Shown one piece after another: positions 17,454 through 25,156 of a stretch of 64,000 nucleotides of DNA (positions are counted from its first letter, which is position 1; the number at the start of each line of letters is the position of its first letter). The stretch is from JBBATK01 sp040398805 (lineage in GTDB: Bacteria; Bacteroidota; Ignavibacteria; Kapaibacteriales; NICIL-2): assembly GCA_040398805.1 (NCBI GenBank), contig JBBATK010000002.1, positions 1-64,000 on the forward strand, written 5' to 3'. Under the pieces are notes generated by a model, which was given only the letters and a program-made list of their open reading frames with translations, had not been told where the DNA came from and made no database searches. Position numbers and translations under genes: made by a program.

Positions 17454-19277
17454 ATGTCCAACGTCCTTCTTTATCCGCCCCACTGGCGGACCTACGTTTC
17501 CATCTTCTCGGTCCTCGCCGCGTGGCTGTGTTTGGCGTCGCCCGCCATTCCCGCGAGTCGGACACGGGATACACCTGACATGAAGAGTCTGGTGCAAAGT
17601 CTTCTTCCCAAGCTCGCCAAAGCCGATTCACGGCTGTTCGAACGTCGCGCAGGCGAGTACGCGGTCGTTCAAGCCGACGATGGGCTTTTGCGCAGTCTCA
17701 TCGACGTCACGAATCCACGGCCGAACATCAGCGATGCAGCCCTTCAATGCGCGCCGGCCAAGCAATTGCTGATCGACGACGCCGTGCAGGAAGCGGGCTG
17801 TGCCGTAGAAATCGCCACGCTCATGAAGAACGAGGATGTGAAGAAGTCCCTGAGCGGAAACTGTCTGGAATATGCCAGATACGCCATCGCGAAGGCACGA
17901 TGGGAGTGCAGCTCCTATAAATCCGCCTGCGTCATCCTCCGGTATCAGGGCAAACAGACCGACGCCGATGTCGTCGGCATCGTCACGTCCTACGGTCCCG
18001 GTCGCATCGACTCCGTCCTGGCGCATCCCGCCGATCTCTTCCCCGCGAACCGACTCGGCATGATGCGTCCGCCCGACGGAAGTCCTGCCAACGACTTCCT
18101 GGCATACACGAAGAACGCGTATGTGCAGGAGAGGTTGCGGTACGAAGAGCAACGGCGCGTGAATGATGTAGCAAAACGGATCACCGACAACTCGACGAAG
18201 GGCTTGCCGGTCAACCGTATTACGGGCGAGACCTTGATGGAGCTCAAGAATGCGCTCAACCCTCTGCCCGTCATCACCGAGGTGGGAGGTACCTGCGCAC
18301 CAGCCAGGCAGGTGTTGATTGATGACAAGGTGCTGGAGTTGGGATGCTCTGCCAATCTCTCGTCATTGATGGAAGATGAAGAGGTGAAGAAATACCTTCG
18401 AGGCGAGTGTATGGATTACGCGCGATTCGCCATTTCCCGGAAGCAATGGGAGTGTAACGGCCTAGAGAATGCGTTTGTGCTGACGAGCATGATACCCGGT
18501 GCGAAGACCCCGCAGGTGGACGCCTTGGTGACGAGCAACTCCCACAGCCGCGAGCTGAAAAGAGTCCTTTCGTCATACCGCGATTACACGCCGCGCAAGA
18601 GTCTGCTTATGCTCGCTGCTCCGCCGAACAGCGGGTATAGGACTCTCTGCGAGTATCTGCAAGCGTACATCGATCGCGAAAACTCGCAGGCCACCGTGAA
18701 AAGCGTTGCGGTGTTCAGGGCGAAGCCCGACTATGCGAAGGCCCTCCTGCAGCGGCTTAACCCCGAGCCCGAGCCCGTGATGTCCGAAGCGGCTGCCCGT
18801 TGCGGTGCCGCTACTCGTCAGGAGATCGAGGATGTAGTGAGTGAATACGGCTGCGCGGCCGACCTCGCCGCGATTGCAGAGAACGAGGAGATCAAGAGAA
18901 AGCTCCGCGGACCGTGCATGGACTACGCGAAGTACGCCATTCTCAAGAAGCTGTGGAGCGATTGCCTCCGCGCGAGCGAAGTGTTCATCATCACGACCCC
19001 CGTATCGCCCGGCACTACCCCGTCGGTCATCGGTGTCATCGCTTCGGGTGTCACGTCGAAGAACGTCGCCGAGATGGTGAACGCGCCAATGGCATCCTAC
19101 ACGGCGGATGATCTGCGTGCGATGACATCAGCAGCAGGCGCGTCGACGACGAGTCTGTACGACACGCTCATGGACGGGTTGAAAACCTCCTTCACGGGCA
19201 AAGCCGCCAACGTCTCGAAGAACGTGAAGCTGCGGGAATTGGAAGGCATCATGAGGAAATGGACGAAGGGAGGTTGA
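17454..19277 (+). CDS. Secreted protein with three Cys-rich ~100-residue repeats
   Basis: A 607-residue protein; the ATG at 17454 has a GGAGGG site and starts a signal-peptide-like stretch (VSIFSVLAAWLCLASPAIPA). Three repeats (about 78-180, 259-362 and 425-530) align by eye: L-N-P-x-P, a Cys, then [IV]-[DE]-D-x-V-x-E-x-G-C, an acidic [MAE]-[EK]-N/D-E-[DE]-[VI]-K-[KR] helix, G-x-C-[LM]-[ED]-Y-A-[RK]-[YF]-A-I, and W-x-x-C. Each repeat keeps four Cys at equivalent places (99/116/137/152; 281/298/319/334; 450/467/488/504), probably disulfides outside the cytoplasm. I do not recognise the domain. It is followed after 88 bases by another secreted unknown. Confidence 0.8.
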   Translation: MSNVLLYPPHWRTYVSIFSVLAAWLCLASPAIPASRTRDTPDMKSLVQSLLPKLAKADSRLFERRAGEYAVVQADDGLLRSLIDVTNPRPNISDAALQCAPAKQLLIDDAVQEAGCAVEIATLMKNEDVKKSLSGNCLEYARYAIAKARWECSSYKSACVILRYQGKQTDADVVGIVTSYGPGRIDSVLAHPADLFPANRLGMMRPPDGSPANDFLAYTKNAYVQERLRYEEQRRVNDVAKRITDNSTKGLPVNRITGETLMELKNALNPLPVITEVGGTCAPARQVLIDDKVLELGCSANLSSLMEDEEVKKYLRGECMDYARFAISRKQWECNGLENAFVLTSMIPGAKTPQVDALVTSNSHSRELKRVLSSYRDYTPRKSLLMLAAPPNSGYRTLCEYLQAYIDRENSQATVKSVAVFRAKPDYAKALLQRLNPEPEPVMSEAAARCGAATRQEIEDVVSEYGCAADLAAIAENEEIKRKLRGPCMDYAKYAILKKLWSDCLRASEVFIITTPVSPGTTPSVIGVIASGVTSKNVAEMVNAPMASYTADDLRAMTSAAGASTTSLYDTLMDGLKTSFTGKAANVSKNVKLRELEGIMRKWTKGG

Positions 19278-19365
19278 ATCCATGCGCTCCTATCGACCGT
19301 TCGCCCAGTGTCCGACCGTCCGCATCATACCTACTGAACTTCAATCACTAACGAAAACACCCACT

Positions 19366-20430
19366 ATGAAAACCCTCGCACTCCTCCTCGTCTTCATGAC
19401 TGCCGGTCTCGCACCGCGCCTGCATGCACAGAATCATCCCGAAACCGCGCCGTGTATCGTCGTCGTTCCGGCCACCTATACCTTCAACAAGCTGTCGCGC
19501 ACGGAGATTCCCTTCGTGGCCGGACCCCACCGCACAGGCGCGCTCCCCACGGTGTCGTGCACTCCTCCGCTCGATTGGACGGTCGAGGATCTCGGCTCCA
19601 CCTTCGATGGCACGGATGGCGCAGGAAATCTGGTCACCATGCATAACTACCGACTCGCCTGCACGCGGCAGATTCAGGCGGGCGAGTACGTGCTTACCCT
19701 GACCCAGAAGACCGCCTCGGGAAAATCGACAGAGCAGACGACCCTGCTCAAGGTGCTCGAATCGAAACTCGAGAATGACGAAGATATCCAGTCCATCGTC
19801 CAGAATTGTTACTTCGGTCAGGAACTCGAGCTCTTGCCCGTGCCGTCGGACGATAAGAAGATTCCTTCCGGACAGTACCTGATCAATGCTAAACTCACGC
19901 CGCAAGACCAGGAGCATCGCGGTCTGCAATGGCGCCAGGAAATACCCTGTGGGTCGAAGCAGATCAGTGTCGACGTCTTATGGGAGGATCCGCAAACGAA
20001 TGAGAAAGTATCGCTTCTTCGTGCTCCTATCCAAGGAACTCCGAAGCAACGTCCGCCGAGGATTGTCATGAGCGATGTGAAGATCAATCCGATCACCGAT
20101 CCTCGTGATCCGTCTGTCATTGTCATGAACATCAAGATCAACACACCCATCATCGACATCGGAGGTTCGAAGGCGGGACCGTACGATCTCATCGTCCTTC
20201 CTCCGACAGTAGAGAAACAGGACATTCCGGGCTACAAAGTCACTGCCGGCCCGCTCAAGGCGTCAGGTGGTGGCTACGAGGTGGAATTGCGTCTGGATGG
20301 ACCGCCGCTGAAGAAGGGCAAAGTGGAAGGCAATGTTCAACTTCTCGTGAAAGCGAAAGCGAAGAACAAATGCAATGGCGAGACCTCCGGCGACGGCAAG
20401 GCCATTTACAATGTGCCGATCAGTTATTGA
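19366..20430 (+). CDS. Secreted hypothetical protein, probable partner of 17454-19277
   Basis: A 354-residue protein with a signal peptide (MKTLALLLVFMTAGLAPRLHAQ). The mature part appears mostly beta-stranded (IVVVPATYTFNKLSRTEIPF, GEYVLTLTQKTASGKSTEQTTLLKV) and suggests two or three Ig-like sandwich domains, with a Lys-rich end. No catalytic motif or sorting domain seen. The ATG at 19366 was chosen for the signal peptide; 28 upstream codons are open but featureless and there is no clear Shine-Dalgarno. Same strand and 88 bases after the Cys-repeat protein, so likely an operon. Family not recognised. Confidence 0.75.
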   Translation: MKTLALLLVFMTAGLAPRLHAQNHPETAPCIVVVPATYTFNKLSRTEIPFVAGPHRTGALPTVSCTPPLDWTVEDLGSTFDGTDGAGNLVTMHNYRLACTRQIQAGEYVLTLTQKTASGKSTEQTTLLKVLESKLENDEDIQSIVQNCYFGQELELLPVPSDDKKIPSGQYLINAKLTPQDQEHRGLQWRQEIPCGSKQISVDVLWEDPQTNEKVSLLRAPIQGTPKQRPPRIVMSDVKINPITDPRDPSVIVMNIKINTPIIDIGGSKAGPYDLIVLPPTVEKQDIPGYKVTAGPLKASGGGYEVELRLDGPPLKKGKVEGNVQLLVKAKAKNKCNGETSGDGKAIYNVPISY

Positions 20431-20555
20431 CGAATAACCGTGCGCTCCGCGCTGGTCGGACACCCCTCACCACTCACGTACACCGGGCTCCCCCGGCAGG
20501 TTCATCAGGAGCCCGGCGTGCGTTCGAGTCGCGGCGTACGACAATCACTCTTGCC

Positions 20556-20625
20556 GCATCATCCGCACTGCATCATCCGCACTGCATCATCCGCACTGCA
20601 TCATCGGCACTGCATCATCCGCACA
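20556..20625. repeat. Five tandem copies of a 14-bp unit
   Basis: Unit GCATCATCCGCACT starting at 20556, 20570, 20584, 20598 (one change, CGG) and 20612 (last base changed). The last unit overlaps the stop codon of the minus-strand desaturase gene (stop at 20615-20617), so the repeat lies in its 3' end and trailer. Probably a slippage-prone minisatellite. Confidence 0.9.
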
Positions 20626-21766
20626 GCGCTTCAAGATATCGCGCACTGATGAGGCGCACGTTCGCACGGACCCCGCCGCGCATCACCTTGACGTAATCGA
20701 GCAGGAATCGGGTATACGAGGGGTAGATGGACGAACCCGCATGTCGGTAGTGTTCCTGAAGGATGGCGTGCGCCTTCGGGAGGTTGTACCAGGGAATGCG
20801 CGGGAACAGATGGTGCTCGATATGGTAATTGATGTTGCACATCATGAACCGAACGAAACGGTTGCTGACAACGGTCCGGGTGTTCGTGAACACGGAGTCG
20901 CTACCCGTCATTCCGTGTTCGGCCAGACCCCGGATGTTGAGAATGACGATGGTGAACAGCATGGGGATGACCCAGAGCTTGACGAGGTACGGCGTAGGGA
21001 TGAGATACGCCGCCGCTACGGCGACGCCGGCGATGAGAAGATACTCTGCCACGATACGGACCCGCATGCGAGGTCGTGCGTTCTTGAAACCCATGATGGC
21101 GACAGTGGGGATGTACATCGGCACGCCGATGAGGAGCACCGCGCCATATACCAACCACAGAGGGACGAATGCCGAGGCGGAATTCTCGAGATTATCCGGA
21201 TCCTTCTCCGTCTTCGTGGCGGCATGATGCATCTTGTGCATGGATACATAGGCGCTCACGGAGACAAGTCCGGGTAGACCGCAGATGAACCCTAGTGCCG
21301 TGTTGATCCGCTTGTTCTTCGAGAGCAATTGATGGGAAGACTCATGCATCAGGACAGGCAAGCCCGAGATGCAGAATCCGATGGCAAGTCCCGCGAGCAC
21401 CTCGACAAGGAGCAGATCGGACGTGATCATGAGGAACCCGGCGACACACCACACGGCGAAGTAAAAGACGATCATCAGATTGTATCGGGTGTCCAGCATG
21501 TGCAGCTCCCGCAGTTTCGCGCGCTGCTCCGCGGTTATGGAGCCGTACCCCAGTAACGGGATGGCGTGAAGGTCGTCACAGAAATACACTCCCGCTCCGT
21601 GGTCCACGTCCGACGCCGTCGATGGACCCGACGCGCCTCGTCGCACCGCCTGCGTATCATCGCGTCCCGGTGCATCGGGCACCCCGCCATACCTTCGTAC
21701 CTCCTCTTCGTCGGACAGATATGCTCTGCCGCTTCTGACCACATTCATCATGGGCATCGTTTCCAT
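20615..21766 (-). CDS. Membrane fatty acid desaturase
   Basis: A 383-residue integral membrane di-iron protein with the three His boxes of the family: HESSH (141-145), HKMHH (177-181) and HIEHH (315-319), between hydrophobic segments at about 98-140, 158-172, 202-222 and 240-280. It introduces a double bond into acyl lipid at the cytoplasmic membrane; regiospecificity cannot be told from sequence. A carotenoid or sphingolipid hydroxylase of the same superfamily is possible. The ATG at 21766 has a GGGAGG site, and a promoter with a Bacteroidota-type -7 box lies about 100 bases upstream. The C-terminus ends within a 14-bp tandem repeat. Confidence 0.88.
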   Translation of the reverse strand: METMPMMNVVRSGRAYLSDEEEVRRYGGVPDAPGRDDTQAVRRGASGPSTASDVDHGAGVYFCDDLHAIPLLGYGSITAEQRAKLRELHMLDTRYNLMIVFYFAVWCVAGFLMITSDLLLVEVLAGLAIGFCISGLPVLMHESSHQLLSKNKRINTALGFICGLPGLVSVSAYVSMHKMHHAATKTEKDPDNLENSASAFVPLWLVYGAVLLIGVPMYIPTVAIMGFKNARPRMRVRIVAEYLLIAGVAVAAAYLIPTPYLVKLWVIPMLFTIVILNIRGLAEHGMTGSDSVFTNTRTVVSNRFVRFMMCNINYHIEHHLFPRIPWYNLPKAHAILQEHYRHAGSSIYPSYTRFLLDYVKVMRGGVRANVRLISARYLEALCG

Positions 21767-21864
21767 GTGCGCCTCCCTGTACAGTGATGGTTCGGTAGCC
21801 GCTCGCCATCAGGCGTGTCCGTGAGCAAACGTGTTGCCCTCACAGTTCGGCGGCCTTTTTCGGA

Positions 21865-21895
21865 CAAATATATCTTTTTATAGACGATACGGCAA
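21865..21895 (-). promoter_or_regulatory. Bacteroidota-type promoter of the desaturase gene
   Basis: On the minus strand: TTG (complement of 21893-21895), a 20-base spacer, then TATATTTG (complement of 21865-21872), matching TAnnTTTG exactly. It is about 100 bases before the start at 21766. Confidence 0.6.
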
Positions 21896-22085
21896 TAGCA
21901 CGAGCGTGTGATTTCAGAAGAAGCTTCGGAAGGATCTCGGGGTTGATGGATCGCATGCTGCGGACGAGAGGATGCAACGGACGTTCGAGGGGGCGCGGTG
22001 AGCGCAGAACCGGGCGCGGAGGCGGACAAGCACGAAGGGCCGAATAAGCAAAATGGCTACGCTCGCACCGAGCATAGCCATCCTG

Positions 22086-22160
22086 TGGTGATCCCAACGG
22101 GATTCGAACCCGTACTGCCACCTTGAAAGGGTGGTGACCTAACCATTAGTCGATGGGACC
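22086..22160 (-). tRNA. tRNA-Glu (anticodon TTC)
   Basis: The minus strand folds as a full cloverleaf: acceptor GGTCCCA pairs with TGGGATC (one G-T), discriminator A, encoded CCA (22086-22088); anticodon stem CCACC/GGTGG with loop CTTTCAA gives TTC; the T-arm is CGGGTTCGAATCCCG. Reads GAA/GAG. Its own promoter lies about 50 bases upstream. Confidence 0.97.
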
Positions 22161-22208
22161 CTTGCCGACCGAAAGCAGCGCGGGCGCGGCGTCAGGTCAA
22201 ACGAGTTG

Positions 22209-22238
22209 CAAAGATAGGGGGAACGGGCGGGCCGACAA
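22209..22238 (-). promoter_or_regulatory. Promoter of tRNA-Glu
   Basis: On the minus strand: TTG (complement of 22236-22238), 19-base spacing region, then TATCTTTG (complement of 22209-22216), an exact TAnnTTTG -7 box, about 50 bases before the tRNA. It overlaps the plus-strand terminator-like hairpin at 22230-22257. Confidence 0.65.
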
Positions 22239-22257
22239 TAGGTCGGCCGTTTTTTTT
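22230..22257 (+). terminator. Intrinsic terminator-like hairpin before coaE
   Basis: GGCCGAC (22230-22236), a short loop, GTCGGCC (22242-22248), then G and eight T (22250-22257). Oriented for plus-strand transcription although no plus-strand gene lies just upstream, and it ends 11 bases before the coaE ATG. Confidence 0.65.
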
Positions 22258-22268
22258 AGTTTGCGGTC

Positions 22269-22997
22269 ATGAACAGCCAACCTTCGCACGCACCCCAGGG
22301 CACGGACCAAGAATCCGCTTCGGACGCCACCCCGCTTGTCGTCATCGGCATCACGGGTATCATCGGCAGCGGCAAGTCCACCGTCGCCCACTGGATTCGC
22401 GAGGCCGGTCATACCGTGGCATCGTCGGACGAAACCGCGACGCGGCTCATGAATACCGATGTCCACCTGCAGGATCAGCTCCGCGCCGCGTTCGGCGGGG
22501 AGATCTTCAATGAAGACAACACCCTGAACAGGTCGGCCCTCGCCGCTCTCGTGTTCGGTGATACGCCGGACCACCACGCCCGCCTTTCGCTGCTCAATCG
22601 CCTCGTCCACCCGCGCGTGCTCGAGGAACACGAACATCAGCTGCGCCAAGCGGAAGCCGCCGGCCTGAGCCGCATGTTCATCGAATCCGCTCTCATCTAC
22701 GAAGCAGGACTGGAAGACGCCTTCGATTACATCCTCGCCATCGATGCCCCCGCCGATGCCTGCGTGGCGCGCGTGCGCGAACGCAGCGGACTCAGCGAAC
22801 AGCAGATCCGCTCCCGCATGAGCGAACAGATGTCATCGGCCGAAAAAACCCGGCACGCGGATTTCGTCCTCCATAACGACTCCACCCTCGCCGCTCTGCG
22901 CGATGCCTTCATGAACCTTCTGCCTATCCTCGCCATCCTTCCGCCACGAACAGCAGAGGATGAATCCGACGATGGCAGCGATAGCGCAGAGGAGTGA
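22269..22997 (+). CDS. coaE: Dephospho-CoA kinase
   Basis: Phosphorylates the 3'-OH of dephospho-CoA with ATP, the last step of CoA synthesis, in the cytoplasm. The 242-residue protein has a Walker A motif (GIIGSGKST, about 30-38), the SSDE segment replacing the usual [AV]-D-x-[IV] after the P-loop, family-typical LVFGD, INRLVHPRV-like LLNRLVHPRV, and VPLL-like FIESALIYEAGLE. An N-terminal extension of about 22 residues and an acidic C-terminal tail exceed the usual ~200 residues. No Shine-Dalgarno is seen, and a terminator-like hairpin ends just before the start. First of several plus-strand genes. Confidence 0.93.
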   Translation: MNSQPSHAPQGTDQESASDATPLVVIGITGIIGSGKSTVAHWIREAGHTVASSDETATRLMNTDVHLQDQLRAAFGGEIFNEDNTLNRSALAALVFGDTPDHHARLSLLNRLVHPRVLEEHEHQLRQAEAAGLSRMFIESALIYEAGLEDAFDYILAIDAPADACVARVRERSGLSEQQIRSRMSEQMSSAEKTRHADFVLHNDSTLAALRDAFMNLLPILAILPPRTAEDESDDGSDSAEE

Positions 22998-23112
22998 CCC
23001 GCTCTCATCCTGAACACGCCGATCCCGCTCCCGGTGGCGTCGCTCATGGATACCCCGCTCCCGAACACCCCGCTCCCAACCAACCAGTGAACCACTTGGG
23101 AACGGACGTCGC

Positions 23113-23682
23113 ATGCTCATCGATCGTGACAAGAAACGACCATCAGGAACAAAGGACCGGCTCAGGGAACGGCTCTCGCTCACGGAGGTGCAAGGACGCC
23201 TCACGGAGTATCTGCAGGTCACCCGCAGCGAGCTTATCGTTGCCGGCTTCATCCTTTGTTACTGCACCTTCTCCGTCGTCCTGCGCATCATGGAGTCGCC
23301 GAACGATCCCTTCGACCGTAAACTCCGCGCCGAGATTCAACGCCGCATCGACAGCGCCGCCGCCGTTCGTGACAGCATCCTGTTCGCCCTACCGCCCGGT
23401 GCACCTCAGCGCACATTCCCCTCCGGACCCAGGAACGGTGCGGTGTCCAGGAAAAAACACGCCCCCGCAGAACCCATGGACATCAATACCGCCTCGCGCG
23501 ACAGCCTGTGCCTGATACCGGGCATCGGACCCGCCATCGCCCAACGCATCATCGACCGCCGCACGCGCAAACCCTTCCGCTCCCTGCGCGACCTGCGCAC
23601 CGTGAAAGGCATAGGCCCGAAACTCTACGCGAAGATCTCGCCGCACCTGCGCGTCGTGTCGCCCCACAAGAAGCTTCGCTGA
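23113..23682 (+). CDS. ComEA-like helix-hairpin-helix membrane protein
   Basis: A 189-residue protein with a cytoplasmic N-terminus, one membrane helix at about 40-58 (LIVAGFILCYCTFSVVLRI), a linker, and two helix-hairpin-helix motifs at the C-terminus: DINTASRDSLCLIPGIGPAIAQRII and LRDLRTVKGIGPKLYAKI. This is the DNA-binding part of ComEA, which in other bacteria captures incoming DNA during transformation. The membrane anchor fits that role; a more general DNA-binding role is possible. It starts 115 bases after coaE. Confidence 0.8.
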   Translation: MLIDRDKKRPSGTKDRLRERLSLTEVQGRLTEYLQVTRSELIVAGFILCYCTFSVVLRIMESPNDPFDRKLRAEIQRRIDSAAAVRDSILFALPPGAPQRTFPSGPRNGAVSRKKHAPAEPMDINTASRDSLCLIPGIGPAIAQRIIDRRTRKPFRSLRDLRTVKGIGPKLYAKISPHLRVVSPHKKLR

Positions 23683-23775
23683 ACTGTCGTCGGAGCGACG
23701 CTCAACCGTTACTGAACCATGACGTCCTCCACAAAAATCCGCCGCACGATTGCCTTCCCTATCGCATTATTGCAC

Positions 23776-25070
23776 ATGATCTATCTGGATAATTCCGCCA
23801 CCACGCAACTCCACCCCGAGGTGTTCGAGGCCATGCAGCCATGGCTGCGCGACCTGTACGGCAATGCCTCGTCCGCTCATGGCGCCGGACGTCGCGCACG
23901 GGTGGCTATCGAGCAGGCACGCGAGGAAGTGGCCGCCGCTCTCCATGCGCATCCCGCGGAGTTCATCTTCACCAGCGGCGGAACCGAATCCAACAACACC
24001 GTCATCAAGAGTTGCACGGGCGAATCCGCACTTGCGGACCGCATCGCCTGCTCAAGCGTGGAGCACCATGCGGTGCTCGAACCAGCGGAGGATTGCTCGC
24101 GCCGCGGCATCGCCTGTGCGACCATTCGCGTGGACGCTCACGGCGGAATCATTCATGATGACGTGGCAGCGCAGAACACGCCACGCACGCTCGTTTCGGT
24201 GATGCATATCAACAACGAAACGGGAAGGGTGTTCGACATCGCCGCACTGCGCGCCCTGGTGCCCGACGCACTCTTCCATACNNNNNNNNNNNNNNNNNNN
24301 NNNNNNNNNNNNNNNNNNNNNNNNNNNNNNNNNNNNNNNNNNNNNNNNNNNNNNNNNNNNNNNNNNNNNNNNNNNNNNNNNGGGTGTTCGACATCGCCGC
24401 ACTGCGCGCCCTGGTGCCCGACGCACTCTTCCATACCGACGCCGTCCAGTCCTTTACCAAAGTCCCCCTGAACGCAACGGCGCTGGGCGTGGACTTCCTG
24501 ACGGTGTCGGCGCATAAGATCCACGGACCCCAAGGTATCGGCGGGTTGTTCATCCGCAAGGGCATCGACTTCAAGGCGCATCAGCATGGCGGCGGACAGG
24601 AACGCAACCGGCGCGCAGGCACCGAGTCCGTTCCGCTCATCGTGGGCTTCCAGCACGCCGTCCGCATCGCCCTTCGCGAGATGGAACACACCGCCGCACA
24701 CTGCCGTGAGCTCGTCGGCATGCTGCGAGAAGGTATCACGGAGAACATCCCGCATATACGCTGGAATACGCCGGACGATCCCGCTCTGTCCGCTCCGCAT
24801 ATCCTCAACGTCTCCTTCACCGACGCCGCGACGCTGGACGGCGATGCCATCCTCCAACTCATGGATCTGCGCGGTATCGCCTGCAGCAACGGCTCCGCCT
24901 GCGTGAGCGGAACCATGCAGCCGTCGCACGTGCTCATGGCCATGGGACGTACCACGGCGGAATCGCGGGCCGCCGTGCGCTTCTCCGTGTGCCGCACCAC
25001 CACGAAGAGCGATGTGCTCGCTGCCGTCACCGCACTCACGGAAATCCTGCAGGAACTCCGTCACTCGTAG
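23776..25070 (+). CDS. Cysteine desulfurase (NifS/IscS type), interrupted by an assembly gap
   Basis: PLP enzyme that removes sulfur from cysteine for Fe-S clusters, thiolation or other uses. Starts MIYLDNSATT; shows EHHAV (His97/98), the PLP lysine in SAHKIHGPQG and the catalytic Cys in CSNGSACVSG. The gene is cut by 100 N at 24282-24381. The 55 bases before the gap (24227-24281) are repeated exactly after it (24382-24436). Collapsing the duplicate joins both halves in one frame of 379 residues (Lys196, Cys324), normal for the family, so the gene is almost certainly intact. The extra start 57 bases upstream is less likely. Specific pathway not decidable here. Confidence 0.92.
24227..24436. 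other. Assembly gap 1 with duplicated 55-bp flanks
   Basis: 100 N flanked on both sides by the same 55 bases (24227-24281 and 24382-24436). The two contigs overlap rather than being separated, so the gap and one copy are artefacts. Confidence 0.9.
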
Positions 25071-25080
25071 CTTTCCCTCG

Positions 25081-25088
25081 TAGTTTTG
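25081..25088 (+). promoter_or_regulatory. Possible -7 box TAGTTTTG
   Basis: Exact TAnnTTTG match 69 bases before the start at 25157 and just after the desulfurase stop. No TTG at the expected -33 position, so it is tentative. Confidence 0.35.
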
Positions 25089-25156
25089 CACCACACCGGC
25101 GCACGCACCGCATCCCACGAATGGTGCGACGCACCATCACCAAAGGAAACGCAGTC

